In this document: piece after piece, positions 45,193-55,600 of the stretch
Layout of the letters: each line of letters opens with the position of its first letter
Numbering within the stretch: the first letter of the stretch is position 1
NCBI GenBank assembly: GCA_025765615.1
Contig: JAIVFJ010000132.1
Span: 25,001 to 89,000 of the forward strand
Length of the DNA: 64,000 nt
DNA from: Zopfochytrium polystomum
Lineage: Eukaryota; Chytridiomycota; Chytridiomycetes; Chytridiales; Chytridiaceae
Direction of reading: 5' to 3'
The notes under the pieces: generated by a model
What the model was told of the DNA's origin: nothing
Database searches by the model: none
What the model saw: the letters and a program-made list of their open reading frames with translations, nothing else
Position numbers and translations under genes: made by a program

Positions 45193-45230
45193 CCTATTTT
45201 CAAGCCAAAGCTTTTTGGCTTGGAAATAGG
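45193..45230. repeat. Near-perfect 17-bp inverted repeat (hairpin)
   Basis: Arms CCTATTTTCAAGCCAAA and TTTGGCTTGGAAATAGG pair at 16 of 17 positions around a 4-nt GCTT loop. No T run follows and no gene abuts it. It may be a terminus of a small mobile element or a cruciform-prone remnant. Confidence 0.8.
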
Positions 45231-45567
45231 TGAGTGGTCGTTCTCCCAAGCGGAAGGAAGGAGGTCACCATGTGAGGATGACAGGCTGTTGAGCCTGTGA
45301 CCTCAAATAAAAAGAGTATACCCTGCTTTTTTAACTGATAACTTGTGAGGATTTTCAATTTGACTCAACCAAACAATGTTTCACAAAAGTGACATAACAC
45401 AGCTGGACCCCATTTCTTAATATTTTCATGGGTCATTATTGTCCCTGCAAGCTGAACCACTGAGATTTGGACTGTCTCTTAGCTGCAGCCATATATGTTA
45501 TTCATGTTATTATCATGCGCTAAGTTGCAGGCTGAATGGCTCAGGCTGCTCCACACTACTGGCAAGA

Positions 45568-45640
45568 GGCCCTCTAGCTCAGCGGTGTAGAGCACTCCCT
45601 TTGATGGGAAAGGTGTTAAGTTTGAGACATGCTGGCATTC
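45568..45640 (+). tRNA. Degenerate tRNA-like sequence, pseudogene or SINE head
   Basis: A perfect pol III A box (TAGCTCAGCGG, 45575-45585) sits in a D arm GCTC/GAGC. An anticodon-arm-like TCCC/GGGA hairpin follows with a 6-nt loop. A degenerate B box (AGTTTGAGACA) lies about 44 nt downstream, at normal tRNA spacing. The acceptor stem does not pair and the T stem is broken, so it is not a functional tRNA. It could be a tRNA-derived SINE or a tRNA pseudogene. Confidence 0.35.
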
Positions 45641-46266
45641 ACTGAGTGAATGATGCAGAAATGCTAAGTTCTGCACAATGACTAAGCCTTGCCCTCCTCA
45701 CTTTTGGAAATGGATTTGGATGATGTGCTTCAGTGGGTAGAAGTACAGAGTCCAGGTGTGCACAGAGCTAACACAGAGCTGCTGCATAAGCTACCATGAT
45801 GAAAGGCCTCATGAAAGGGTGTAAGATCATAGGGTTTTTGTCTCCTTTCTTCATTGATGATTTTTACTTAATTTTCAATTAGTAGTTTATCCTGTTTTTC
45901 CTGTTTTACTGTTTTATCTTTTATTTATTGTTTTGTTCTTTTGTATGTGTTTTCCCTTCTTTTCCCCTCCTTCTTCCTTCACCCTGCTGATTCCAACCCT
46001 CTCCTATTTAAGCGGCCCACCCCCATTCTTGTTGCCCCTTAGAACCTGGACCTGAAGCCTTCTTGCCTGCCCTTTTCCTTCTCTGACTGTGTGTATGAGC
46101 TGGAGGTGGCAGTCCCCTGGTGTGTCACAGGAGAATTGGTTCTCTTGGCCATTCATGGCATTTTGTTGGGTTCAAGTCCCAGTGCACCTCACCATTCTGC
46201 ACACTGTTTAGGCTGGTCTGGGGTAGGAGCTACTTGATGATGGAAGGTGGGAGGGTAAAACTGTGG

Positions 46267-46557
46267 TGTCAGGAACATGGCAGGACAAGGCAAGGCAAGG
46301 CAGAGAAGGAACTGAGAGGAGTGATGATTGTATTGGAAACAATAATTCACTTGAGGGATGGGATACCTTTTGAGAGTCTTCCTTGTCAAGACTCAAAGAA
46401 AGTTCCAGAAAGAGCAATTAGTAAAACATTGATACCAATGATACCAATGACAACAAGACAAGTCAGGAAAACAAAGAAGGTTCCAGAAGGTTCCACAAGG
46501 TTCCATGAAGGAATGTTCTAGAAGGTTCCAGAGGTTTCCAGAGGGTGATTCATAACA
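46267..46557 (-). repeat. Solo LTR of the same retrotransposon family (TATA deleted)
   Basis: 291 bp closely matching the 358-bp LTRs, TG...CA, flanked by a perfect 5-bp duplication TGTGG (46262-46266, 46558-46562). Compared with the full LTR it lacks 22 bp that include the TATA box and one copy of a GAAGGTTCCAG-type unit of about 40 bp. It still has heat-shock-type repeats and the 11-mer. A solo LTR arises by recombination between the two LTRs of an earlier full insertion. Confidence 0.95.
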
Positions 46558-47467
46558 TGTGGCAGTGCCTTGCTGGTTCCTGTCAATACATTGCTTCAAA
46601 TCCAGGTCTCTCAACGTGAAATGAATGAGTTGGCTGGTCAGGTATTTTGTGGTGGTATCGTCTCTCTGGTATTCCTCCCTGTCCCTGGTGATGGTTCCTT
46701 TGGCTTTTTGGTGGGCCTGGTTCACTGGGTTCAGACCCTCTTCCTTTCATGCTAATACCTGTGGTTGTCTTTGGCGTCTTCCTTGTGTGTGGGAGTGGGT
46801 ATTGACCGTCCTTGCTTCTGAGACAGGTTATTCTCTCTGGCCTGGTGAGGCAGAGGTCTGTCTCCTGGTAGGATGGAGCAAGAAGAGTCCCACTGTCTCC
46901 CACCCTGGTCGCACCCTCTCCCTTGGATTGAGTTGGAACACTCTCCTTGGAGTGAGACAAGTTGTGTCTGGTTCTGTTAAGTGGAAAACAGTTCTGATTT
47001 GGTTCAACAGGCACCTCTACACTGTAACTGTTCCTTGTGTCTACCCTATGTCTCTCCAACCCCCTCCAACTCAGGGTTTGACTTGTTGTTTATTGCTTTT
47101 GTTGTTTCTTTTGATGGGCTGCGTTGCTTGTCACTCCCCTTACTGATTTAGTCAGTTCTGTCTCTGGTCTAACTTGGCTTTGGCCTTGTGCCCCAGATGA
47201 AACCCTTCTGCGTCTTGCACCAGAGGCTTCTGTGATTGTGTCTGTTTCATGCTTTGGTGTGAGAAAGCCCTCTTTTGTGTTAGAGATTTATTTGTGTTTT
47301 TCTTGGGCTTTTTAAGACTCCAAATACACTTTCCTGTCTAGTGCCCCTAGATACCCTCGTTTTGCCACTTTTCATTAGTCAGGATTGGTATTTAGGTCCA
47401 TGCTCTAGTTTCCACCTATGGCCCTAGGTGAGGAGTTAGAGAGTACAGTCTCACAGCCACACACACT

Positions 47468-47469
<2 letters not shown>

Positions 47470-47563
<94 letters not shown>
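47470..47563. repeat. Compound microsatellite (CA)n(TC)n
   Basis: About 17 CA units followed directly by about 29 TC units. Translated frames across it are artefacts. Confidence 0.97.
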
Positions 47564-47565
<2 letters not shown>

Positions 47566-48190
47566 CTTCCCCTTTTTGCTTCGTTGATGTTAGGTATCAA
47601 TCACTTGTGCTGTTCTTTGATTTAATAAGTGAGCAGGAGTTACTCAAAGTCAGAAGGTCTCTTTCCCATTAGACTGCGTTGTGTGCATCACCCGCACTAG
47701 TGCAGGGAGCCTTATTTTTCACGGCGGATCCCAATCCAATTTGAACTTCCATTGTCTCAGTTCTGTCAACCCAAGAAACCTTTCGGCCTGACTGTGACCC
47801 AGTCCGTAATTTAGTCAACAACGTTCCAGCTTGTTTGTAGTACCTTTGGAACCCAGTGCAAGCTGCAATGAGAAGACTTTGACAATGTCAAGGACAAGAC
47901 TGTCAGTGAACTTGGAACGAAGTATGAGTTCTGTCAAGCAGTCCCACTTGACATCAAGTTGTTGCAGTAGGTTTTGAGCTTGGAACAGGACCAGAACACA
48001 ATGTCATGTCTGAAAAGGTCTCACCAATCCCAGCTGGAAGATTTCCTTTTCTATCTCAGTACAGTGAAAGAGATTCTTCCAGCCTGTGGCACTATTTGCG
48101 CTCAAAATAAGCGTACAGTCGACAAACGAGCCAGAAGATTGTATATACTTTGTTTGAAGTTTTATTGAAAAATCTGGCTGTTGGGCGCAG

Positions 48191-48259
48191 CTGACTGGTT
48201 AGCAGCAAGAGGCACAAGACGGACCTGAACCTATTGTGATTGTCAGTTATCGTTCTCAA
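48191..48259. repeat. 69-bp direct repeat, copy 1
   Basis: Begins CTGACTGGTTAGCAGC and ends in GTTCTCA-type sequence. It is about 90% identical to 48506-48574, 315 bp downstream in the same orientation. The second copy ends a few bases before the start of the nuclease-relic frame. Confidence 0.75.
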
Positions 48260-48505
48260 GGTTGAAACCAAGACTTGACCAAGGATTGTACCAGTGAGCC
48301 AAGCGAGTCTGTGCACGAACGAGTGCAAGTGAGCAAAGAGAACTTGTTTTAGACAGGGACTGGCAAATTGGAGTGAGAGTGTTGTGTTTTCAATAAGAAA
48401 ACTCTGCCCAATCTATATACCTGCATGCCTATCTGAACAAGTTGCAAACTGCTTCAGACAGGACTTAGCTACTGGGGAGGTGTGTAAACCTCTTGTTAGG
48501 TGGAA

Positions 48506-48574
48506 CTGACTGGTTAGCAGCACGAGGCACAAGACAGACCTGAACCTATTGTGACTGCCAGTTATTGTTCTCAC
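48506..48574. repeat. 69-bp direct repeat, copy 2
   Basis: Direct repeat partner of 48191-48259, with scattered substitutions (for example CAAGAGG against CACGAGG). It immediately precedes the relic coding frame. Confidence 0.75.
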
Positions 48575-48577
48575 GAT

Positions 48578-49186
48578 GCCCATGGGAGAGCAAAAACCTC
48601 ATGGAAATTCTACTCAAGCCAAAAAGAGTCGACCCCCCAGGCAAACACCCAAAGAGTGGAGGGGTGAAGTCCAGTCTGCTGGCTGTATTCTTCTGTGAAA
48701 ACAACAGCAAATGCGAAACTTCGATCGGCCAACTCGGCGGAAAATGTGCTGATTTGTTTCGTGAGAAGCAACTGCTTCCAAAATTGTTCCCACCAAGTTC
48801 ACGTTGGGTCCAAGTGGGAGCACTGAGTGCTCAGGTTTTTGGACAAGTCCTTGAGACCTGTTACAAATCAAGGGCTTCTGTCCCAGAAAGTCCTTTGTCA
48901 GGCAAAGCCTCAGCAGATGTTCCCAAGAAGCTTACTCCTGATCTCATCAAAACTTTTGAATGATTATCGAGGTTGGCGAAGTGTTTACGTCCAAACGCTG
49001 CTCTGAGTCCACAAAGACCCTGGAGCAAGCAGAGCCTTCCGTTGCAGTGAATGCAAGGTCACTCTGAATCACAACAGCAATGCTGCTCAGAACATCTTCG
49101 TGAACGCTGTTGGCAAGATTCTTCAATCTGAAGAATTTTGCAAACAAGCAGAGGGTGGATCCTCTAACAAAACAAAAATCTGGTAG
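48578..49186 (+). pseudogene. Probable Fanzor/TnpB-type (OMEGA) nuclease relic
   Basis: The 3' part reads IIEVGEVFTSKRCSES and, after a one-base frame change near 49032, AFRCSECKVTLNHNSNAAQNIF. This matches the TnpB/Fanzor C-terminus: V..V.E..TSK.CS.C zinc ribbon, then R-x-C-x-x-C and the RuvC-III RDxNAAxNI block. Here the second zinc cysteine is Ser and the catalytic Asp position is Asn, so it would be inactive. A frame of about 130 codons just upstream (to 48963) ends at a stop that overlaps the ATG of this part and may be the degraded N-terminal side; RuvC-I and RuvC-II are not visible, suggesting an internal deletion. Family resemblance is by motif only. Confidence 0.5.
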
Positions 49187-49617
49187 GCTCAAGTGCTTTT
49201 CATTGAGCTTCAAAAGTTGCTTTTAATTGACTTTGTCTCTGTGTGATGATGTTTCATTTATGTTCATCTCACCCAAGATTTGCTTTGAGATGGCTTGAAG
49301 CACTTGCAAGTGCTGCATCTTTGGTTTTTCATTCTTTAGTTTTTCTTGTTTTTTTTCTAGTTGATTTTTTTATTTTTGCTTCACTGTTTTCTGGTCGTTC
49401 TCCCTGGCCACTCACAGTAAATGCACATGAACAGATGAAGTGTAACCAGTACCAACGACTTCGCCTTAACGCAAAACTTTGGCCATACCCAACCTCATAA
49501 ATATTCCCTTAAAGTAGAAAGGAGACAAGCCCGTGTGTGCCCCAAAAATGGCGGATGTATGAAATCACACTGCCAATTTCGAGTTGTTTCAGAGCAAAAC
49601 GTGACGAGCAAAGTCCA

Positions 49618-52600
49618 TCATCGCTTCTTCTTTCCTTTGGAGGTTCCCACGCCTACAAACAATCATAAAGTCAGTGGGATAAGAATGACAAGCCAAGAGA
49701 CTAACGCTTCTCCGCGCTTCAGGTAGCCCATAGCATCGGACGGTGCCAGGTGAATGACCCTTGTGTAGTCCCTGTCGGCCGCATCGTATTGACCTAAACC
49801 ACATGTGTAAAGAAGGAAATAGGTGAGAGTTAGGTCGGAGTTCAAGGCGGCCCTTCTGTCCACCCACCCATTTTTTGACAGAGCTGGGCCCTATTGAAGA
49901 AAACTTCTACAGACTCCGGGTTCAGCTTGGCTGCCATATTCATGTCTTCCACAGCCTCATCGAGCCCTGCTCATTTGTCGACAGCAGTGTCACTTCACTT
50001 TTCAATGCAAAACCAAGAACCTTACTGTTCAGCTGAGCTTTCGTAATTCCGCGATTCAAAAACGCCGCGGCATCATTTGGATCAAGGTCCACCACTTTCG
50101 TGTAGAATTGCAAGGCCTGCTCCCATCTTCCTTGGGAAAAGTAGAGATTGGCAGCATTGAAATGAGCAAGGCCGTATTCTGGGTTCAACTTTATAGCAGC
50201 CTACCACCAAAGCTCGTTTAAGCAGTAAGACACAACAAATTTAGCGAACCTTATTATCATGAAGGGCTTGAATATTGTCATTCAAAGATTGATAGATAAC
50301 GGCTCGGTTTGCGAGATACTCTGCGTTATCCGGTTGTATCTCCTGTTGCGCATGTCAGCCAGCAAGGAAAAGTAACCGGGTGCAGATAAGCGTACAATAG
50401 CTTTTGAAATGTCCACCAAGGCACCGAAACAATTTTTCATTGTTAAATGAACAACGGCACGTCCCTCCAATGCGGAGGTGCACCTTGGATCTGTTGCGAT
50501 CGCCATAGTGAACAAGCTCCAAGCCTTTTGGTAGAATCCCTCGGACTGCATCGCGTAACCCATATTAATATATGCCTCTGTGCATTTGGGATCCGCATGC
50601 AAAACCCTTGCATAGTCGCGCCTACATCGTGATTTCATCTTACTAATCTTTCGCATTCAACTGGAGTTTTCATATCTTACATTGCTGCCGTGATGTTTCC
50701 AACAGAAGCATAGACGTTTCCACGGCCCAAGTAAGCTTCCGTGAAATTCTGATTGACTTCGATTGCCTGGATTTACAGGATCTCAAACTTCACCCGCTCG
50801 AATCCACCTCGCTTACCGACGTGAATGCCTCCAAAGACTCGTTTGTTCTTCCAACTTTTTGCAAACACAGTGCAAGTAAACCATGTAGTCTCGCATCTCC
50901 TGGAAAGTTGTCCCTTGCGGCAAAGAGATCGAGTAAGGCGTTTTCGGCGTCCCCTTGTTTCCAATATATGAGCCCACGATTCCTGTAGGCGTTCTGGAGC
51001 GATTTAAGCGGGTATAAATTTTCACTTCGTGACAAACCGAGTCATCTTGCAAGAGCAATACGATACTGTAGTCGCGAATAGCATTGCTATAATCCTCCAG
51101 CAGCTGATAGGTAACTGCCCTATTGTAAAATGCGAAGTGGCAGCCCTAAGAGCAAATTCCTGCGTCAGAGTGTCCGTGAACGCCTGTGTTTACCTTATCA
51201 AGTTGAATGGATCGAGTGAAATCGGAGATTGCAAGCCCGTATTGGTGCAACTTGCATTTGCACGCACCCCTTAGAAGATAGGCTCGAATGCTACTTGGTT
51301 CCAGTCTTAATGCCTCATTACAATCTTCAATACCTTCCGCATAGGCTCCTTCACGAAAAGCTGAATAACCATTCTTTGGGACTCACCATCATACCTTTTG
51401 AGTGATAATAGGATGCTCTGGATAAGTAAGCCTCGAAAAATTTCGGGTCGAACTTGAGTGCCTGTTAGAATTAGTTAGGAATTTTTTTATCCGTTGGCCC
51501 TTGCGAACCTTGTCCAAATCGGCAACTCCTTTATCAAAACCTTCATGGAGTTTGCAAATGCCCCGGTGATAGTACGCCTGCCATCACTTTAATACAGCAT
51601 AGCGGCGTGCAAAAACTACCTTTGCGAAGTCGGGGCAAATCGAGATACACCGAGTAAATTCGCTCACTGCATTCCCCCAATCTCGCAAGTTCTCATAGCA
51701 GATCCCAAGCTGCAGGTAAGTGGCGGTGTCTCGCTTGTTGTATTCCAGCGATCTAAGCAGATCCCTTATGGCACCTGGATGGTTGCTCGTAAACCTTGAG
51801 CCGTGCAAGGTTTCATATACCTTCGTTATCACCACATTTAATCCTAGCTTTTGCGATCATCATATACAAGGAAGGATCAGTTATGACTTCAAGCTTGCTT
51901 CTCTCTTGGAACTCGCTGATAATCTGCTTGTACTTCCTCTGAAATGACAAGACGAGAACTCTCTTCGCCAGAGTAAACATACAACGTACCCATTTGACAC
52001 GTACCCATTTGACACGTACCTGAACAAACGTCTGAGCGATGGACGAGTTCAATTCGAACGCTGAATGGAAGTCGTAGGTGGCTTCTTTCATTTTCCTTCG
52101 ACAAATTAGACGTCAAACCCAAATCAATTGGTTCACAAACCCTTGCTTCAATAGCAGTCTTCCTCGGTATAAGTACATTGCATGTTCACTCGGAGCCAGG
52201 TGAATTGCTTTCGAATAATCGCGGATCGCCTTATCGACCATGCTAATCTTGCCCGCCCTGTTTTTGCGCGAGCTCTTTTCTCCGTTTCCAGTCGACGCCA
52301 TTCCTCCAAAGTTTTCGCTATGCAAAATTTGGTACAGATCACCCCGGCAAATGTAAGCACGAAGTTGAATCGGGTCTATCAGTTTGTTAAGAAGCGTTAT
52401 CTTTGGCTGCTTTGGAAAATTGAGAAAGATTACCGCATTCAATAGCTTTATCAAAGCACTCGAGGGCTCGATAATACTCATTAAAAAACCGCATAAAAAT
52501 GATGCCAAGCCGGAGCCAAGCCGATGATTTGCGGGGATCTAATTCAACAACTGTGCAACACAATGAGACTAGATTAGAGCAAGCGGCTCGTACCCGTGGT

Positions 52601-55600
52601 ATAGTCGATAATCGCCAGCTCATACTTCTTCAACTTGAAGTAAACGGCAGCTGCAAACCAAGAGGTTTCATAACTCACGTTACTTGCTGAATTTCTTGCT
52701 GCTCTCAGCTTACCTCGCTCATTAAAAGCAGAAACGTTGTTAGGGCTGTCATCAATTAAAACTGATGTGCTGAAATCCTCGATAGCCTTCCTCTTATTGC
52801 GCTCCCGGAGAAGGCAGCCCCGGTAGAAGAATACATCAGCGCGATCCGGTGCAAGTTGAACTGCAGTAGTGAGGTCGCGTAGGGCATCATCCCACTTAGC
52901 GAGAAAAGCCAAAGCGCGCCCTCGGAACAGGTAAGCCTGCCCGTTTTCCGCATTTAGCCTGATAAGTTTCGTGAACGCTTGGACAGAATCATCCCAAAGC
53001 TGACGCTGAAAGCTGTATATCGCTAGATTGTGTATGGCGTGTTCATTGGAAGGGTCGAGTTGCCGCACCATTTTGAAGTCTTCATTCGCATAGACCATTT
53101 CCTGTGTTCAATGTAATTCAGATGCGCGGACCAGAATCTGTTTGACACGCGAAACATACATTTTCAAACTCGAAAAGACAAGCGCGTTGGTAATAACCAT
53201 CAGAGCACTCCGGTTTTAATCTTATAATTTGAGAGTAATTCACGATTGCAAGCTTGACCGTACCTTTGTCAAAATAAGAAAAGAAGACACATTTGGCGAG
53301 ATAAGGGGTACTTGCCAAGGTTGGAGGTGTCAAACGGAACATCATTTTCGTGGTCAATCATGACGAGCTTCTGGTATATGCGGGCTTTCGCCAGAAATGC
53401 TCCGAGATGATGCTTGTTTGTGTCTGTTATTCCATCAAGATCTTTCAAGGCTTGGTCCGGATCTCCAAGTTTCAAAAAAAGTTGATGGCGATACCACAAT
53501 GCATCAGAGTTGAATGGATCTGAATTTGTATCAGCAGCTGGTCCATTTAAAAAAGTTTTACAAACCGTGCTTCAATGCATTGGTTAAATCAGCCATAGCC
53601 TCGGCTAATTTCCCAACGTGGCAATATAAAATTCCACGAGCCCTCAGAAAGGCCGGGATGGGTAAACTTGACGACGAAATTAAAGACGACAACTTCTCAA
53701 TCTCCACAGAAGGGTCTGGCTTTTCTCCTTCGTTAATTGTACTTGCTTCTAGCGGCACCATGTCATTAAGCGTAGGATACTTCCCGCGCTCGGAGTAGGT
53801 CATAATAAGCTCACGCTTCTCCACGGTGTGGATATGATCAAACCACGCATTATTCAGGGAAACTTCTGGGTTTGCGTCTGTTGCCTTATCGCCTAACCGA
53901 GACAAGTCGTCAGAAGTCCCTCTTGCCACAGACCTGCGCAGAGATAGCGTGGAGAAACTCATGCTCGAATTCTTGTATATGGACGAAGCACTCCCGAGCC
54001 TTGTGCCCGCAGCCAGTTCGCTGTCCTCCGAGTTCCCAAAATTTTGGCTTGACCGTAGGCGCCGAATGTAAAACCCAACGGGGTCCTCGTTTTTTGCATC
54101 AGTCTTTGCAGGATCTGATACGGCTTCTACATTTTCTTCGACCGGCTCTTCTCGAACAGTTTCATCCTTGAGCTTCGGCTTTGCCGGCTCTTGGAGAGCG
54201 TCCGCTTCAGAGCCTGTCTCATCACCTGAAAGGCTGGACTCAATAGATGCAAGCCTCGAATTTCTTCGACTTTTGTAAGTCGTCAAGGATCTCGATGCGC
54301 GGCGGGATCGTGAGTCACTTTGCGAAGTGCGCCGTTTCTCTTGGTGAATAACCGACGGCGTCTGGGTTGACTCAAGGTTCGAGAGGTCTTCTTTTAACCC
54401 TTTCACCTCTTCCTCTTGCCCCGTCACTTCTTGCGAGGGCTCCGCGGGGGCTGCTTCCACTGGCACAACTTGTTTAGGCTCTTCATTCTGGTCATCGTCG
54501 TGGTCGAAAATAGGATCAAGTTCTTCGGGAAGAATTTTTGCAAGCTTTGCGTTACCAGAATGACCGGGCAATAGTGGGACATTCGTTTTGGTCACAGGAA
54601 AGCTGCTTGCATACAAGCTATCGGCAGTTATCCATTCGTTGGAATGGACTATGCTTTCTCCATTGCGATCATTAGAAACCTTCTCGTGAGTAATGCGATC
54701 GCCGCGGCAAATCGATTGACTAATCATATCTTCATAACTAAAAGGCTGATCGTCGGCTTCGTCCACGAGAGCCTTTTCCTCCTGTACGGACCGATTAAAC
54801 ATAACAAAGTGATCCTTAGACTGTTACCTGTCGTGAACGCGGTCGCGGACTTGAGCTTATCGAATGAGGGAGCATGTAGAGCTTCAGCGGTAAGGATAAT
54901 TTTGGAGGTGCCGGCGACCAATCGAAGCCAATTGAGGCAGAGCCTGCACCAATTGATACCGGTTGAATATTTAAAGACTTGCCCGCGACCAAAAGCTCTG
55001 ACGAGGAAAGGGACGGCTCTTCGATAGTTTCGCCACTTTGCAGGCCCGCGCTACCTGGCTTAGTGAAAAGAACATCCATAACCAACGTTGACTTCATCCA
55101 CCGCGGTCTATTCCGGATGAGGCCGGCCGCCGCATCGGCATCAGCAACCTCTTTATAGAAAGGCTTAACTGTAGGATCGCAGCTGAACCCCATTTCACCC
55201 TCTGGGGGCTTATGATGATGATGAGGGTGAAAGGAGAGTCCTGGTATCGGCGGTTGTTTCGGTTCAACTGACAAAACTCCAAATTCATCAGTTCGCTGTT
55301 CAACTCTTACTCGTTTAGCGCTATGATTCGAATAGGCATTCTCCTCCAGCCACCAATCGTCAACTAGCTCCTCAGGCTGGTCCTGCTCTTCTTTCAGAAG
55401 CTTTTCTACTTCGCGAGTCGCCTCTCGAGACAGGGGACGGCTTCTGTGCGCGGTCAAAAACTCGTCTGGGACATAAAGCTTATCGAAGTTCGGCCACTGA
55501 TCCGATACGAGCTCTTCACCACTGGAACTGGAATTACTTGGCATTCCAATAACACTAATACCAGGTATCGTTACTGGTGAGCTTCTTCTCTCCTCTTGTG

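Larger units (their letters stand above)
44826..49617. other. Repeat-rich, gene-poor block
   Basis: Nearly 4.8 kb between the unknown large gene and the TPR gene, AT-richer than the flanks, with pyrimidine-rich stretches and many short open frames without domain signal. Separately listed contents are a hairpin, a tRNA-like element, a solo LTR, a compound microsatellite, a 69-bp repeat pair and a nuclease relic. A minus-strand frame of about 150 codons at 46583-47059 is Pro/Arg/Thr-rich and unassigned. I see no active host gene here. Confidence 0.5.

Noticed and set aside
44574..45233. Plus-strand frame across the (CT)n tracts
   Set aside because: Its first part is Leu-Ser microsatellite translation and the rest shows no homology signal.
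46583..47059. Minus-strand frame of about 158 codons in the repeat block
   Set aside because: Pro/Arg/Thr-rich, no recognisable domain, no splice context; kept only as unassigned.
48565..48963. Independent 132-codon gene
   Set aside because: It starts at TTG in frame, ends overlapping the nuclease-like fragment and has no domain of its own; treated as part of the relic.
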